64,000 nucleotides of DNA, from positions 8,066,816-8,130,815 of the forward strand of contig NZ_JARUBL010000001.1 of NCBI RefSeq assembly GCF_029626155.1. Reading direction: 5' to 3'. The translations under genes and the position numbers were made by a program. Positions 18,193-26,930 of the stretch are shown piece by piece; positions within the stretch are counted from its first letter, which is position 1; the number at the start of each line of letters is the position of its first letter. Below the pieces are notes generated by a model. That model made no database searches and was not told the origin of the DNA. It saw only the letters and a list, made by a program, of their open reading frames with translations. The DNA comes from Solwaraspora sp. WMMD1047 (GTDB lineage: Bacteria > Actinomycetota > Actinomycetes > Mycobacteriales > Micromonosporaceae).

Positions 18193-18783
18193 ATGGCCGA
18201 ACCCGTTCGTATCCCCGCACCGGATGCCGTCGGTGACATCGTTGCCGGCGAGCCGCCGGTGCCGATCACCGTGTGGCACGTGCCCGCCCCGCACACAGGC
18301 GACACCATGTCCATCGCCCTCGCCGACCGCCTCGTGCGCAACTTCACCCACGGCCGTCGGCTGGTCCTCGACCTCACCACCGGTGAGCAGCTCGTTCGGG
18401 CCGTTCGCGCGGCCCGGCGCCGCCACGCACGGCACACCCCGCAGGATCTTGCCGGCGACAACCGGCGGGCGTCCCTCGTCGTGACCGGCTGGCCCCTAGA
18501 GCGCACCGAGCCGGTGCCGTTCATGCTCGACTGCGCGCAGCGGGTGATGGTCGGCGGCTGCGTCGCGGTGGTGCTCAGTGCCGCTGAGCTCACCGTCAAT
18601 CAGGTCCTCATCGCCGCCGCCCGCAAGGCGGGGCTGACCTACTTGCAGCACATCGTGGCCGCGCACGACCTCACCGGACGGCGCGGGCAACTCGGCGACG
18701 GCGGCACCCACCTTTCCGCGCACAGCGACGTCCTTGTCTTCAACAGTTCGTTGGACGCGTTGCGGGGGTCTGCCGATGGCTGA
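18193..18783 (+). CDS. Degenerate methyltransferase-like partner protein
   Basis: A 196-residue protein with an alternating alpha/beta pattern: HGRRLVLDLTTGEQLVRAV near residue 53 sits where a Rossmann-type SAM motif I would be, but the G-x-G is absent. A later strand (CVAVVLSAAELTVNQVLI) and VLVFNSSL resemble the last strands of a methyltransferase-like fold. It overlaps the true DNA methyltransferase gene by eight bases, so the two are made together. It may be a non-catalytic subunit or specificity partner. Function is inferred from fold pattern and neighbour only. Confidence 0.6.
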   Translation: MAEPVRIPAPDAVGDIVAGEPPVPITVWHVPAPHTGDTMSIALADRLVRNFTHGRRLVLDLTTGEQLVRAVRAARRRHARHTPQDLAGDNRRASLVVTGWPLERTEPVPFMLDCAQRVMVGGCVAVVLSAAELTVNQVLIAAARKAGLTYLQHIVAAHDLTGRRGQLGDGGTHLSAHSDVLVFNSSLDALRGSADG

Positions 18784-19690
18784 CCAACTCCCCGTCACCT
18801 CGGTCTGGCTGACCTGCCAGCGACCGGCCCGCGACCAGCGTCGCGGCCGGTACGTGGAGGAAACCTCCCGCCATCCGGCGAAGATGCTGCCCGACCTGGC
18901 GGCGCATGCCATCAACGCGTACACGGCGCCGGGTGACCTCGTCTTGGATCCGATGTGCGGGTCGGGTACCACGCTGGTCGAGGCGGTGCGGTCCGGCCGG
19001 GACGGCATCGGGGTGGACATCGAAGCGACGTTCGTCGCCCTGGCTCAGGCGAACCTCGCCCTGGCCGCCGAGCACGGGCATACCTCGTGGGGGCAGGTCG
19101 CCTGCGGTGATGCCAGGAACGTGGCCGCGTTGCTGCCGGCCAGCTCCCACGGCAAGGTGTCCCTCGTGGTCACCTCACCGCCGTACGGGCGGAAGACGCA
19201 CGGTCTGGTCCGCACCAAACCCGGCGAGCGGGTCCACAAACGCGACCACCTTTACGGCGACCGGGGCGCCGGCAATCTGGCCTACGTGGGCTGGGATCGG
19301 CTCCTGGCCGGGTGGCGGCAGATCGTGGCTGGCTGCGTCGAGATGCTTCGCCCTGGCGGCACCTTCGTGTTCACCGGCCGGCCGGTGCGGCGCACCCCCG
19401 ACGACCTGTTCGACCTGCCGGGCGAGCTGTTCACGGCAGCGCTGTCCGTGGGCCTGGAACCGGTGGAGCGGTGCGTGGCCATGCTCGCCGCCGTCCGCGA
19501 CGGACAGCTCGTCCACCGCGCGAACATGTTCGGGCTCATGGCCGTACGCAAGGCACGGGCCGACGGCATCCCCGTCGCGCTCGTCGCGCATGAGGATGTG
19601 TATGTGCTCCGCCGGCCGCTACTGCCTGCTCCGGTTCGCCACCGTACCCGGTCCGGCGCCGCCAGACAAAGCCTACCCACACCCCGCTGA
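18776..19690 (+). CDS. DNA (N4-cytosine or N6-adenine) methyltransferase
   Basis: A 304-residue amino-methyltransferase. SAM motif I is LDPMCGSGTT near residue 60 and catalytic motif IV is TSPPYG near residue 135, giving the order I then IV. The motif TSPPYG favours N4-cytosine methylation, but N6-adenine is possible. Later features are MLRPGGTFVFTGRPVRR and a C-terminal GLMAVRKARADG. The ATG at 18776 overlaps the preceding gene. No restriction endonuclease gene is next to it, so it is likely an orphan enzyme that marks or protects the mobile element. Confidence 0.85.
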   Translation: MADQLPVTSVWLTCQRPARDQRRGRYVEETSRHPAKMLPDLAAHAINAYTAPGDLVLDPMCGSGTTLVEAVRSGRDGIGVDIEATFVALAQANLALAAEHGHTSWGQVACGDARNVAALLPASSHGKVSLVVTSPPYGRKTHGLVRTKPGERVHKRDHLYGDRGAGNLAYVGWDRLLAGWRQIVAGCVEMLRPGGTFVFTGRPVRRTPDDLFDLPGELFTAALSVGLEPVERCVAMLAAVRDGQLVHRANMFGLMAVRKARADGIPVALVAHEDVYVLRRPLLPAPVRHRTRSGAARQSLPTPR

Positions 19691-19974
19691 CCTGGGCTGT
19701 CAGGTCACCCCGGCGGCGCTGACAGGTCCGGTCAGCGCCACCGCAACGCCTGGTTGGGCTGGGCTGACAGGTCGTCGAGTTAACCTCGGCGCACACCCAT
19801 TTCGTACCAACTCTCCGCTGACCTGACAGCCCTGCCGTACGCCGGCATCAGCCCACCCTTCGGGGTCGGCCGTCCGACGTTCGGGCTGACAGCTCCAGCA
19901 AACCATCCCTACACGGTGTCGACCTCGCACGCCTGACCGGCGCGCGTGGCGACCCGTCACATCCCTGTTCCCGC
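19691..19974. promoter_or_regulatory. Cluster of TGACAGGTC motifs before the accessory operon
   Basis: Gene-free stretch with at least five motif copies: CTGTCAGGTC at 19697, CTGACAGGTCCGGTCAG at 19719-19735, CTGACAGGTC at 19764, CTGACCTGACAG at 19818 and GCTGACAGCTCC near 19884. Both orientations occur. It is the densest group in the window and precedes the long rightward operon, so it is a candidate operator array, replication iteron set or transfer site. Confidence 0.5.
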
Positions 19975-20003
19975 GAGGGCGGCCACCACCGGTGGCCGCC
20001 CTC
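19975..20003 (+). terminator. Perfect hairpin 30 bases before the 20033 gene
   Basis: A 13-bp stem (GAGGGCGGCCACC with GGTGGCCGCCCTC) around three bases, followed by CTCGTCGTG. It lies between the motif cluster and the first accessory gene, so it may end upstream transcription or shape the leader. Confidence 0.5.
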
Positions 20004-20032
20004 CTCGTCGTGACCAACCGAAAGGACGCAGC

Positions 20033-20512
20033 ATGCTCAAGAACGCCTGGTACCTGATCACCCACGCCGACTTCTTCGCCGGCCTGACCGACGTCCCGCG
20101 CCTGCCGCAGGCACCCGACCTGATGCTCACCCTGGACGCACTGTTCCGCACCGAAGCCGGTGCCAGCCCGGCACACTCCGCGACGGCGGTCGAGGTCATG
20201 CTGCGCATGGCCGAGCACCTGTCCGACGCCGTCCCACACGGCTGGCACGCGGTGGCCGACGGCGACCGGCTCGCCCGGCTGCTCAACGGCGTGAACCTGC
20301 TGCTGGCCTACCTGGCGCAGCTCAGCGGCCGACTGGCTCACCAGATCGACACCGGCGCCGGAGCCGACCTGTCCACCCTGCCCGAGAGCAACCGTGCCGA
20401 GCTGACCACCGCGTTGGCCACCGCCAGCTGCCGGCTGGAGGAAGCCGCCGGGCTGGTCAAGGAGGCCCACCTCGCCACCGGCCGCACCAGCCGTCCGGCG
20501 GTGCGGCGATGA
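20033..20512 (+). CDS. Hypothetical accessory protein
   Basis: A 159-residue all-helical protein starting at the ATG 20033 with GAAAGGACG eight bases upstream. It has regions such as VEVMLRMAEHLSDAVPHGWH and LNGVNLLLAYLAQLSGRLAH, then LEEAAGLVKEAHLA near the end, and no membrane segments. I know similar small helical proteins on Micromonosporaceae elements but no function for them. The stop overlaps the start of the next gene by four bases, so the pair is coupled and may form a complex. Confidence 0.7.
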   Translation: MLKNAWYLITHADFFAGLTDVPRLPQAPDLMLTLDALFRTEAGASPAHSATAVEVMLRMAEHLSDAVPHGWHAVADGDRLARLLNGVNLLLAYLAQLSGRLAHQIDTGAGADLSTLPESNRAELTTALATASCRLEEAAGLVKEAHLATGRTSRPAVRR

Positions 20513-21675
20513 CCGCCGACGCGTGGGCGCGGATCAGGGACCTACGGGCCGAGACGATCGCCGCGGTCGAACAGCGCGACCTGCTCGCCGCCGAGGCCCG
20601 CCGCGCGCTCATCGCCGCGTGGGAAACGAACCTGATCTGCAGGACCGGCTGCGCGGAAGCCCTCACCGCCTGGGGACTGGAGCCGCCACCCGGCGAGTTG
20701 ACGATGTCCGCCGACGGGCGGATGTCCTACGCGCGGATGCACACCGACGAAGACGAGGCCCGCCAGGAGGCCGGGCACCATGTGCCGGACGAGCTGTACC
20801 GGCTGCTGCCCGAGGCGGATGCCTGGCCCACGCAGGTGGTCGAGGTGGCCCTCATACCCGGCGAGGACGACTACCCAGAGGTACACCCGTACCAGATCAC
20901 GGTTCAGGTCCACCTCCGTGTGCGGGTCACCGCCACCTCGCAGGCCGCCGCGATCACCAGCGCGGAAGCTATGGTGAACGCCCGGCTGCCCAAGCTGGCC
21001 GACGCCGACGTCACGCTCACCGGGTTGACCTGGCAGGTCTACGACGGACCCGACGACCTGATCAACACCGCCGACGCCGAGCCGCGACCGGCGGCCGTCA
21101 GCCTGACCCGTGCCAGCGACAACCTCGCCGCCGTGACCGCAGCGCGCGACGCGGCCACCGGGGCGCTCGCCGATCTGCGTCGCAAGATCCGCCACCGGGC
21201 GGTCACCGCCCTGGCCTACGAGGAGATCGGCGGCGAGTACGAGGAGACCGCTGAGCGGGTCGAGCGGTTCCTGCTCGACCTCGGGCTAGACCGGCTGCCG
21301 CGGGCCTACTCCATCACGGTGACCGTGGAGGTGACGCTGCGGGTTCCTGCGGCCACCGCTGGCGAGGCATACGGCCGGGTCCGCGACCTCATGCAGTCCA
21401 CCGGCGGACCCGGCGAAGGGCGGCCCTGGAGCGCGCACGGCAGGGGCACGGCTGATATTGGCGAGGTCGGCGGCTCGTGGCGTGTCTTCTGGCGACACGC
21501 CTACGACGTGCGGCTACGCGACCAACCCGACCGCGCCACCGCCGCCACGGCCGCCGAGGCCCTGATCCGGGGCGAACTGGACCGGGCACTGGCCGGAGTC
21601 GAGCACCACACGGTCCTCACGTGCGCCGTCGAGGGCTATGGCATCGACGAACTGCTGGCCCCGGACACCGACTGA
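20509..21675 (+). CDS. Hypothetical protein with two related beta domains
   Basis: A 388-residue protein. After a helical start (RIRDLRAETIAAVEQRDLLA) it holds two similar units: the first has HPYQITVQVHLRVRVTATSQ followed by TLTGLTWQVYD, the second has AYSITVTVEVTLRVPAATAG followed by GGSWRVFWRHAYDVRLRD. The repeated strand-helix-strand layout suggests an internal duplication. The gene ending at 25619 has the same organisation (LYEITTAIPVPVTADTPAAA, then YRVTWHETYLVSLRA), so this is a paralogous pair. It overlaps the preceding gene by four bases. Function is unknown. Confidence 0.7.
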   Translation: MTADAWARIRDLRAETIAAVEQRDLLAAEARRALIAAWETNLICRTGCAEALTAWGLEPPPGELTMSADGRMSYARMHTDEDEARQEAGHHVPDELYRLLPEADAWPTQVVEVALIPGEDDYPEVHPYQITVQVHLRVRVTATSQAAAITSAEAMVNARLPKLADADVTLTGLTWQVYDGPDDLINTADAEPRPAAVSLTRASDNLAAVTAARDAATGALADLRRKIRHRAVTALAYEEIGGEYEETAERVERFLLDLGLDRLPRAYSITVTVEVTLRVPAATAGEAYGRVRDLMQSTGGPGEGRPWSAHGRGTADIGEVGGSWRVFWRHAYDVRLRDQPDRATAATAAEALIRGELDRALAGVEHHTVLTCAVEGYGIDELLAPDTD

Positions 21676-21796
21676 CCCAACGACCACCGGCCGCCGCTGG
21701 CAGCCGGGCAACCCATCACCGCTTGGCACCACGCAGGCGCCGCCCGACCGGGCTGGCGTCTGTCTCTGTTTCCCGACTAGCGAAGGGAGCGCCACC

Positions 21797-22771
21797 GTGG
21801 CGCACGAGATCGAACAGTTCACCGACGGAACCGCGGCGTTCTTCACCGCCAGGACCGACGCCTGGCACCGGCTCGGCACCGTCACCACCGACTGCCTCAC
21901 CGCCCAGCAGGTGATGGACGTCGCCTACCTCGGCGGCTGGGACGTGCGTAAGGAAGCCCTGCAGACCGTGCCGTCCGGCGCGGCCGTGCCGAACCGGTGG
22001 GCCACCACCCGCATCCACCCCAAGAGCGGCCGGCGTGAGGTGCTCGGCATGGTCGGCAAGTCCTATCAGGTCGTGCAGAACGAACAGGCCGCCAGCCTGC
22101 TGAACTTCATCGTAGATGAGACCGGCGCCCACTTCGAGACCGCCGGCAGCCTGCGCGGCGGACGGGAAGTGTTCGTGACGATGAAGCTGCCCGACTCGAT
22201 GATGGTCGCCGGCATTGACGCCATGGACCTTTATCTGGCCATGTGCACCTCACACGACGGCTCCCGGCTGGCCCGGGTGCTGATCACCCCGGTCCGCATC
22301 GTGTGCGCCAACACCCAGGCCGCCGCCTTCGCTGACAACGTCGGCGAATACGCGTTCAGCCACTCCGGTGACATCGAGGGCAAGCTGACCGAGGTCCGCG
22401 ACGCGCTGAAGCTGGTGCCGGTGTACCTGGACCAGTTCCAGGCCGAGGCCGAGAAGATGATCGACAAGCAGCTCGAATGGGACCAGCTCCAGCGCATTTC
22501 CGACGAGCTGTGGCCGCTGGACGAGGACGACAAAGAGGTGGCGTTCCTGCGCAAGCTGGGCCGCGACCGGGACCTGAAGTACCTGTTCGAGGAAGCGGAC
22601 ACCCAGGCCAACATCCGCGGCACCGCGTGGGCCGGCTACCAGGCCATTACCGAGTGGCTGGACCACAAGCAGCCCGCCCGCAGCGACTACCACCGCGCCA
22701 ACAAGGTCCTCGCCGACGGCACGGTGACCGCCACCAAGAAGCGGGCCTTCGACCTGGTACTGGCCGCCTGA
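21797..22771 (+). CDS. DUF932 phage/plasmid-like protein
   Basis: A 324-residue DUF932 protein of the phage/plasmid-like type. It begins MAHEIEQFTDGTAAFFTARTD, followed by AWHRLGTV, the family signature. Later family blocks include VVQNEQAASLLNFIVDETG, GGREVFVTMKLPDSM and RIVCANTQAAAF. The GTG at 21797 has GAAGGGAG seven bases upstream. Such proteins are frequent on phages and conjugative elements and are related to single-strand-DNA-pairing proteins, but no function is proven. It is followed by a strong hairpin. Confidence 0.85.
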   Translation: MAHEIEQFTDGTAAFFTARTDAWHRLGTVTTDCLTAQQVMDVAYLGGWDVRKEALQTVPSGAAVPNRWATTRIHPKSGRREVLGMVGKSYQVVQNEQAASLLNFIVDETGAHFETAGSLRGGREVFVTMKLPDSMMVAGIDAMDLYLAMCTSHDGSRLARVLITPVRIVCANTQAAAFADNVGEYAFSHSGDIEGKLTEVRDALKLVPVYLDQFQAEAEKMIDKQLEWDQLQRISDELWPLDEDDKEVAFLRKLGRDRDLKYLFEEADTQANIRGTAWAGYQAITEWLDHKQPARSDYHRANKVLADGTVTATKKRAFDLVLAA

Positions 22772-22793
22772 CCGATCACGCTCCACGCCGGTA

Positions 22794-22824
22794 GCGGGCG
22801 CAGACGGTCAAGGTCTGCGCCCGC
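22794..22824 (+). terminator. Hairpin after the DUF932 gene
   Basis: A perfect 12-bp stem (GCGGGCGCAGAC with GTCTGCGCCCGC) with a seven-base loop, 23 bases past the DUF932 stop. No T-run follows. Confidence 0.6.
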
Positions 22825-22934
22825 CACCGTCGAGCCCACCACGGCGGAGCCTGGACCGCCCGGCAGCACAGCCCCGGTCCGTCGACCACCCGGCACTCAC
22901 CTCTCTCAAATCCAATAGTTCGAAGGAGATCCTC

Positions 22935-23954
22935 ATGTCCTCTCCTGTATCCAAGCTGCGGATCCGTACCGACGTCGACCTCGTCACCGTCGTGCCTTAC
23001 CTGCTCGGATTCCGGCCCGACGACGGCAGCATCGTCGTGCTCGCCTTCGCCGACAACCGCGTTGTGTTCGCCGCCCGCACGGACCTGCCCGGCCCGGACA
23101 CCTCCGGCGACGCCCTACTCGACCTGGGTCACCACCTCACCGACGTCACCCGGCGAGCCCACCCGAACGCCACAGTCCTCCTCGTCGGCTATGGCACCGC
23201 CGGTCACGTCGATCCGGCGCTGCGCACGGTCGCCGTCCTGTTGACCACCGGCGGACTGTCCGTGCGTCAGCGGTTGCGGGTGACCGACAGCCGCGTCGTC
23301 CACCTGGACTGCGACCACGCGGGCTGTTCACCCGACGGCACGCCCTTCGATCCCATGTCGTCGCCGGTCGCGGCCGAAGCGACGTACGCGGGCATGGTGG
23401 CCCTGCCGAACCGGGCAGCCAAGGCTGCACTGCTCGGCCCGGCCGATACCGCCTCCGGCGAAGCGATGCGGCAGGCCGTCACCCGGGCAACAGCCCGCAT
23501 GCAACCACTGATCCACGACGAGGCCGCCGTGGACGAGGCCGCAGCTGCGGCCATCGCCCAGGCCCTGAGCCGGCACGCCATCGGCACGGCGCTCGGCGAC
23601 GACGAGGTGGCCTGGCTCCTCGTCCTCCTGGCCCGGCCTTCGGTGTGGAACCTCGCCGCCGGCCACGCCGAACCGGACGAACAGCACCTCGCGTTCTGGA
23701 ACGAGGTCACCCGCCGAGCACCGGACCCCCTCATACCGGCGCCGGCCACCCTGCTCGCGCTCACCGCGTGGCAACTCGGCGACGGCATGATCGCCACCCT
23801 GGCCACCCAGCGTGCCCTGCACATCGACCCGTCGCACGAACTCGCCCGTCTGATCCTGCACGGGGCACAGGCGGGAATCAGCCCGGCCGATGTCGAACGG
23901 GCACTGGCCGACATCGGCCACGGGTCGCTGTCCGACATCGAACCTCGGGCATGA
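22935..23954 (+). CDS. DUF4192 family protein
   Basis: A 339-residue DUF4192 protein, a family common in actinomycetes and their elements, function unknown. The N-terminus VVPYLLGFRPDDGSIVVLAF is the diagnostic block, and VLLVGYG and a C-terminal tetratricopeptide-like region (LLALTAWQLGDGMIATLATQ, then LARLILHGAQAG) follow. The ATG at 22935 has GAAGGAGAT seven bases upstream. Its stop overlaps the next gene's ATG by four bases. Confidence 0.85.
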   Translation: MSSPVSKLRIRTDVDLVTVVPYLLGFRPDDGSIVVLAFADNRVVFAARTDLPGPDTSGDALLDLGHHLTDVTRRAHPNATVLLVGYGTAGHVDPALRTVAVLLTTGGLSVRQRLRVTDSRVVHLDCDHAGCSPDGTPFDPMSSPVAAEATYAGMVALPNRAAKAALLGPADTASGEAMRQAVTRATARMQPLIHDEAAVDEAAAAAIAQALSRHAIGTALGDDEVAWLLVLLARPSVWNLAAGHAEPDEQHLAFWNEVTRRAPDPLIPAPATLLALTAWQLGDGMIATLATQRALHIDPSHELARLILHGAQAGISPADVERALADIGHGSLSDIEPRA

Positions 23955-24310
23955 CGATGGCTGCCAAACCTGCGTGGAAGGCGACCGTCGCCATCACCTC
24001 CAGCCACTGGATCCGCCAGGAGCTGCACCAGGTGGAACTACACGCCGGATGCGAGTTCGAGTTCACCGCGTCCGTCCCGGACGGTCGCCGCAACACCGGT
24101 CGCCGCCCGATCGTCATCCTCGGCGCGGACCTCGTCGGCCGCGTCCGCAAACCGATCTCCTGCGGCGGCTTCGTCGTCGTGGCCGCCCTCGACGTCGCCG
24201 GCCCGCGAACCTTCAGCCACGCCGCCCGGATCAGCGCGTCCTACGTCATCGCCCTACCCAGCGCCCGGGAATGGCTCGCCTACAAGCTCATGCGGATCAA
24301 GGCCGACTGA
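23951..24310 (+). CDS. Hypothetical small protein coupled to DUF4192
   Basis: A 119-residue protein starting at the ATGA overlap with the DUF4192 gene. It is mostly beta (KATVAITSSHWIRQELHQVE, then RRPIVILGADLVGRVRK and FVVVAALDVAGPRTF) and ends in a basic helix (REWLAYKLMRIKAD). No signal peptide or membrane segment is seen. I do not recognise it. The overlap implies a role with the DUF4192 protein. Confidence 0.65.
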   Translation: MTMAAKPAWKATVAITSSHWIRQELHQVELHAGCEFEFTASVPDGRRNTGRRPIVILGADLVGRVRKPISCGGFVVVAALDVAGPRTFSHAARISASYVIALPSAREWLAYKLMRIKAD

Positions 24311-24340
24311 CCCGGGACGCAGCACCGTACGAGCCCACCA

Positions 24341-24373
24341 CAGCGGGGCGAGCCGTCACGGCTCGCCCCGCTG
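24341..24373 (+). terminator. Hairpin between the DUF4192 pair and the 24426 gene
   Basis: A 16-bp perfect stem (CAGCGGGGCGAGCCGT with ACGGCTCGCCCCGCTG) with a one-base centre, so in practice it has a small loop. It begins 30 bases after the stop at 24310. Confidence 0.6.
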
Positions 24374-24425
24374 CCCGCACACCCATCGCCTCCCACCAGG
24401 AAACCAGGAGACTAGGAGAGCGCAG

Positions 24426-25619
24426 ATGACCTCCCATACCAGTCCCGCCGCGGCCGACGTCGTGCGCGACGAGGCCGCCGCCTGGCGGCACGTGACCCAC
24501 GCCCTCGGCGTCGAGCTGCGTCGCCGACTGATCCCTCTCGTACGCGCCCGGCTGTTCGACCTCGACGTCGCCTGCCGCGTCCTGAAAGCGGCCGGCCTTC
24601 CGCCGCTGCCGCAGATGTGGACCGTGCAACTCGCCGTGAACCTCCGCCGCCGGGTCACCTCCACCAGCCTGGACCGGGCGGTCGCCGCGTTCCGCGACGA
24701 CCTCGACCAGGCGGTGCGCCAGACGCTCGGCCCCGCCACGACCGTCACGTTCCATCAGCCGCCGCAGGCGCTCGCCGCCAGCGGACGCGACGAGTCCGGC
24801 AACCGTAGCTACGACGTCTGGGGCCAGCCGGCGGTCACCGCCGCCGTGCGCGCCGAGGCCGGCTACCAGGCCCGGACGGAGGCGGTCGACACGCTACTCG
24901 CCGCGCTCGCCGACCTGCCTGCCGCCAAGGCCGACCTCGACAGCGCGACAGGGGTACACATCGAAGCCGACCCGGACACGCCGGTCGAGTTGAACGTGGA
25001 CACCGACGCCCCGCACCAGCCGTACACCCCGCCGCCGGGCCATGGCCCCATCAGCATCATCGAGGCGCGCACCGCGCGGCGACTCGCGGTCGATTCGTGG
25101 CAGTACCTGGTCCGGCAGATCCGGGCAGAGCTGATCGAGGTGCTCCTGGCCGGTGACATCGACGACCAGCCCGGTAGGAACGCACCGTACGGACTGGTCG
25201 ACGACCTGCTGCGCGACCTCGGCCTGCCGGGGCTGCCGCACGCCCACCTGTACGAGATCACCACCGCCATCCCGGTCCCCGTGACCGCCGACACCCCGGC
25301 CGCTGCCCGGCTCGACGCCTACCGGATGCTGAACGACGCCTCGGCCACCTGCCCGCAAGACGGGCTGCCCCTCACCGTCAGCTCCACATTCCGCGACCCG
25401 GACATCGTCGCGGCCGACGCAGGCGGCTACCGAGTCACCTGGCACGAGACCTACCTGGTCAGTCTGCGCGCCACCCACTCGCCCCTGCTGGCCGAACACG
25501 CCGTGCGGCTCCAACTCAGCGTCCTGACCGAGCAGGTGCCGGACATCGCCGGCGTCCGGCTCACCACCGTGTACCTCGGCGAGCACATCGACCACCGGCT
25601 CGAACCCGACCGCGACTGA
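24426..25619 (+). CDS. Hypothetical two-domain protein, paralogue of the 20509 gene
   Basis: A 397-residue protein from the ATG at 24426, with AGGAGAGCAG upstream. A helical first half includes MWTVQLAVNLRRRVTSTSLD and AGYQARTEAVDTLLAALADL. The second half has LPHAHLYEITTAIPVPVTAD and GGYRVTWHETYLVSLRATHS, the same two-step pattern as the protein at 20509-21675, where the corresponding blocks are LPRAYSITVTVEVTLRVPAA and GGSWRVFWRHAYDVRLRD. The pair probably arose by duplication within the element and diverged strongly. Function is unknown. Confidence 0.7.
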   Translation: MTSHTSPAAADVVRDEAAAWRHVTHALGVELRRRLIPLVRARLFDLDVACRVLKAAGLPPLPQMWTVQLAVNLRRRVTSTSLDRAVAAFRDDLDQAVRQTLGPATTVTFHQPPQALAASGRDESGNRSYDVWGQPAVTAAVRAEAGYQARTEAVDTLLAALADLPAAKADLDSATGVHIEADPDTPVELNVDTDAPHQPYTPPPGHGPISIIEARTARRLAVDSWQYLVRQIRAELIEVLLAGDIDDQPGRNAPYGLVDDLLRDLGLPGLPHAHLYEITTAIPVPVTADTPAAARLDAYRMLNDASATCPQDGLPLTVSSTFRDPDIVAADAGGYRVTWHETYLVSLRATHSPLLAEHAVRLQLSVLTEQVPDIAGVRLTTVYLGEHIDHRLEPDRD

Positions 25620-25640
25620 CCCGCCCCTATCAAACCGCCC

Positions 25641-25664
25641 GGCCCGCCCGATCTCGGGCGGGCC
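25641..25664 (+). terminator. Hairpin with short T-run before the 25690 gene
   Basis: An 11-bp stem (GGCCCGCCCGA with TCGGGCGGGCC) followed by TTTGTGTCC. It is the most classical intrinsic terminator of the accessory operon and ends 26 bases before the next GTG start. Confidence 0.7.
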
Positions 25665-25689
25665 TTTGTGTCCTTGGAGGACGACACCC

Positions 25690-26343
25690 GTGGAACACAC
25701 AACACACCTCGGCGTTGTGCCCATGCCTGGCGCCACGACGAAGTTCCCGCTGTTGGTCAACCTGCACGTCGGTCCCCGACAGACGACCGCGACCGGGTTG
25801 GCCTTCGTCGCCGCCCTCGGGCGACCCGAGTACGTGGCCATCACGATCGTCGGTGAGATCAACGGCCACACCGTCGACCTCGGTGTCCGCGCCGAGGTCG
25901 ACGTCAACAACCTGCCCACCACGATCGAGGAGCTGGCCGCCACCAAACCGGTGGCCAGCCTGATCGCGGAGTTCGGGCAACGGCTGGCCGACCTCACCTG
26001 GCACCTCACGGTACGCGGGCTCGCGCACGACGACCGGATCATGTCCGGGTTCACCGTCGATGACGTCGAGTTTCTCCGCCACTGTCTGACCAACCTGGAA
26101 CGACGCTGGTGGGAAGCCATCGACACGGCGACCGCTGGCGCCGCGCAACCACAGCGGGATACCACAACATCGCCCGGGTTCGTCAACATCGAGCCGACCC
26201 CGAGCGGATACCGGGGCGTCGCCCGCCTCGCCGGCGCCGAGCTGACCCGCGTCATGGACTACGGCAAGCGCCTGGAGCGGCTGCTCGACCTCGCCCGACA
26301 GGCCGACGGCGATGAAGCAGACGACGACCGGGAGTCGCAGTGA
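25690..26343 (+). CDS. Hypothetical accessory protein
   Basis: A 217-residue protein from the GTG at 25690, with TTGGAGGACG about eight bases upstream. The first 110 residues are beta-rich (KFPLLVNLHVGPRQTTATGL, then YVAITIVGEINGHTVDLGVR); the rest is helical with an acidic tail (LARQADGDEADDD). The stop overlaps the next gene by four bases. No family is recognised and no catalytic motif is visible. Confidence 0.65.
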   Translation: MEHTTHLGVVPMPGATTKFPLLVNLHVGPRQTTATGLAFVAALGRPEYVAITIVGEINGHTVDLGVRAEVDVNNLPTTIEELAATKPVASLIAEFGQRLADLTWHLTVRGLAHDDRIMSGFTVDDVEFLRHCLTNLERRWWEAIDTATAGAAQPQRDTTTSPGFVNIEPTPSGYRGVARLAGAELTRVMDYGKRLERLLDLARQADGDEADDDRESQ

Positions 26344-26900
26344 CCGCCAACGAATCACGGCTGATCGATGGCCTGAGCCCGTGGGTGGCCACCGCCCCGG
26401 AACCCGTGCTGACCATCACCGGCCACACCGCCGCCATCACGCAGGTGCGGTTCGTATGGCCCGGCCTGCGCTGCTCCTGGTGTCGGCAGCCGGTGGCGCT
26501 GTGGACCGACGGCGGCACCATCGACGCCGGCCTCGCATCCGGCCGCCCCCGGCGGCGCTCGCCCGCAACGGGCGCGCAGTGGTACCAGACGTACCGGCCC
26601 TGCGGCGTCCCGGCCATCCCGGACGACTGCCCCCACCCGAACTGCCACCGCCCGGCCACCCGGACGCTGTCCACCGGCGAACAGGTGCCCACCGAATGGC
26701 TGCACGGCAGATGGCGGCTGGACGCCGGCCCGTTCACCCTCGGCCGATACCTGGACGGTCGCTGCCCGACCCCGGCGAACCCGCAGACCTACCGGCTGCT
26801 GGATGAGGTGTGGTCCACGCTGCGGCGCACGCACCCGGATCTGGCCACGGCCGCCGACGCGTACGGCGCCGACCAGCACCGCCGTGCCGAACGCGGCTGA
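26340..26900 (+). CDS. Zinc-ribbon-like hypothetical protein
   Basis: A 186-residue protein starting at the GTG overlapping the previous stop. Cysteine pairs CSWC (near residue 46) and CPHPNC (near residue 100) with a nearby CGVP could bind one zinc in a treble-clef or ribbon arrangement. The remainder is Trp- and Pro-rich. It belongs to a set of cysteine-containing accessory proteins in this operon (27605, 28758, 30213). Function is unknown; nucleic-acid contact is a guess from the ribbon. Confidence 0.6.
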   Translation: MTANESRLIDGLSPWVATAPEPVLTITGHTAAITQVRFVWPGLRCSWCRQPVALWTDGGTIDAGLASGRPRRRSPATGAQWYQTYRPCGVPAIPDDCPHPNCHRPATRTLSTGEQVPTEWLHGRWRLDAGPFTLGRYLDGRCPTPANPQTYRLLDEVWSTLRRTHPDLATAADAYGADQHRRAERG

Positions 26901-26930
26901 CCCCACCACCTGGCGCACCCCTGTCCCGAA

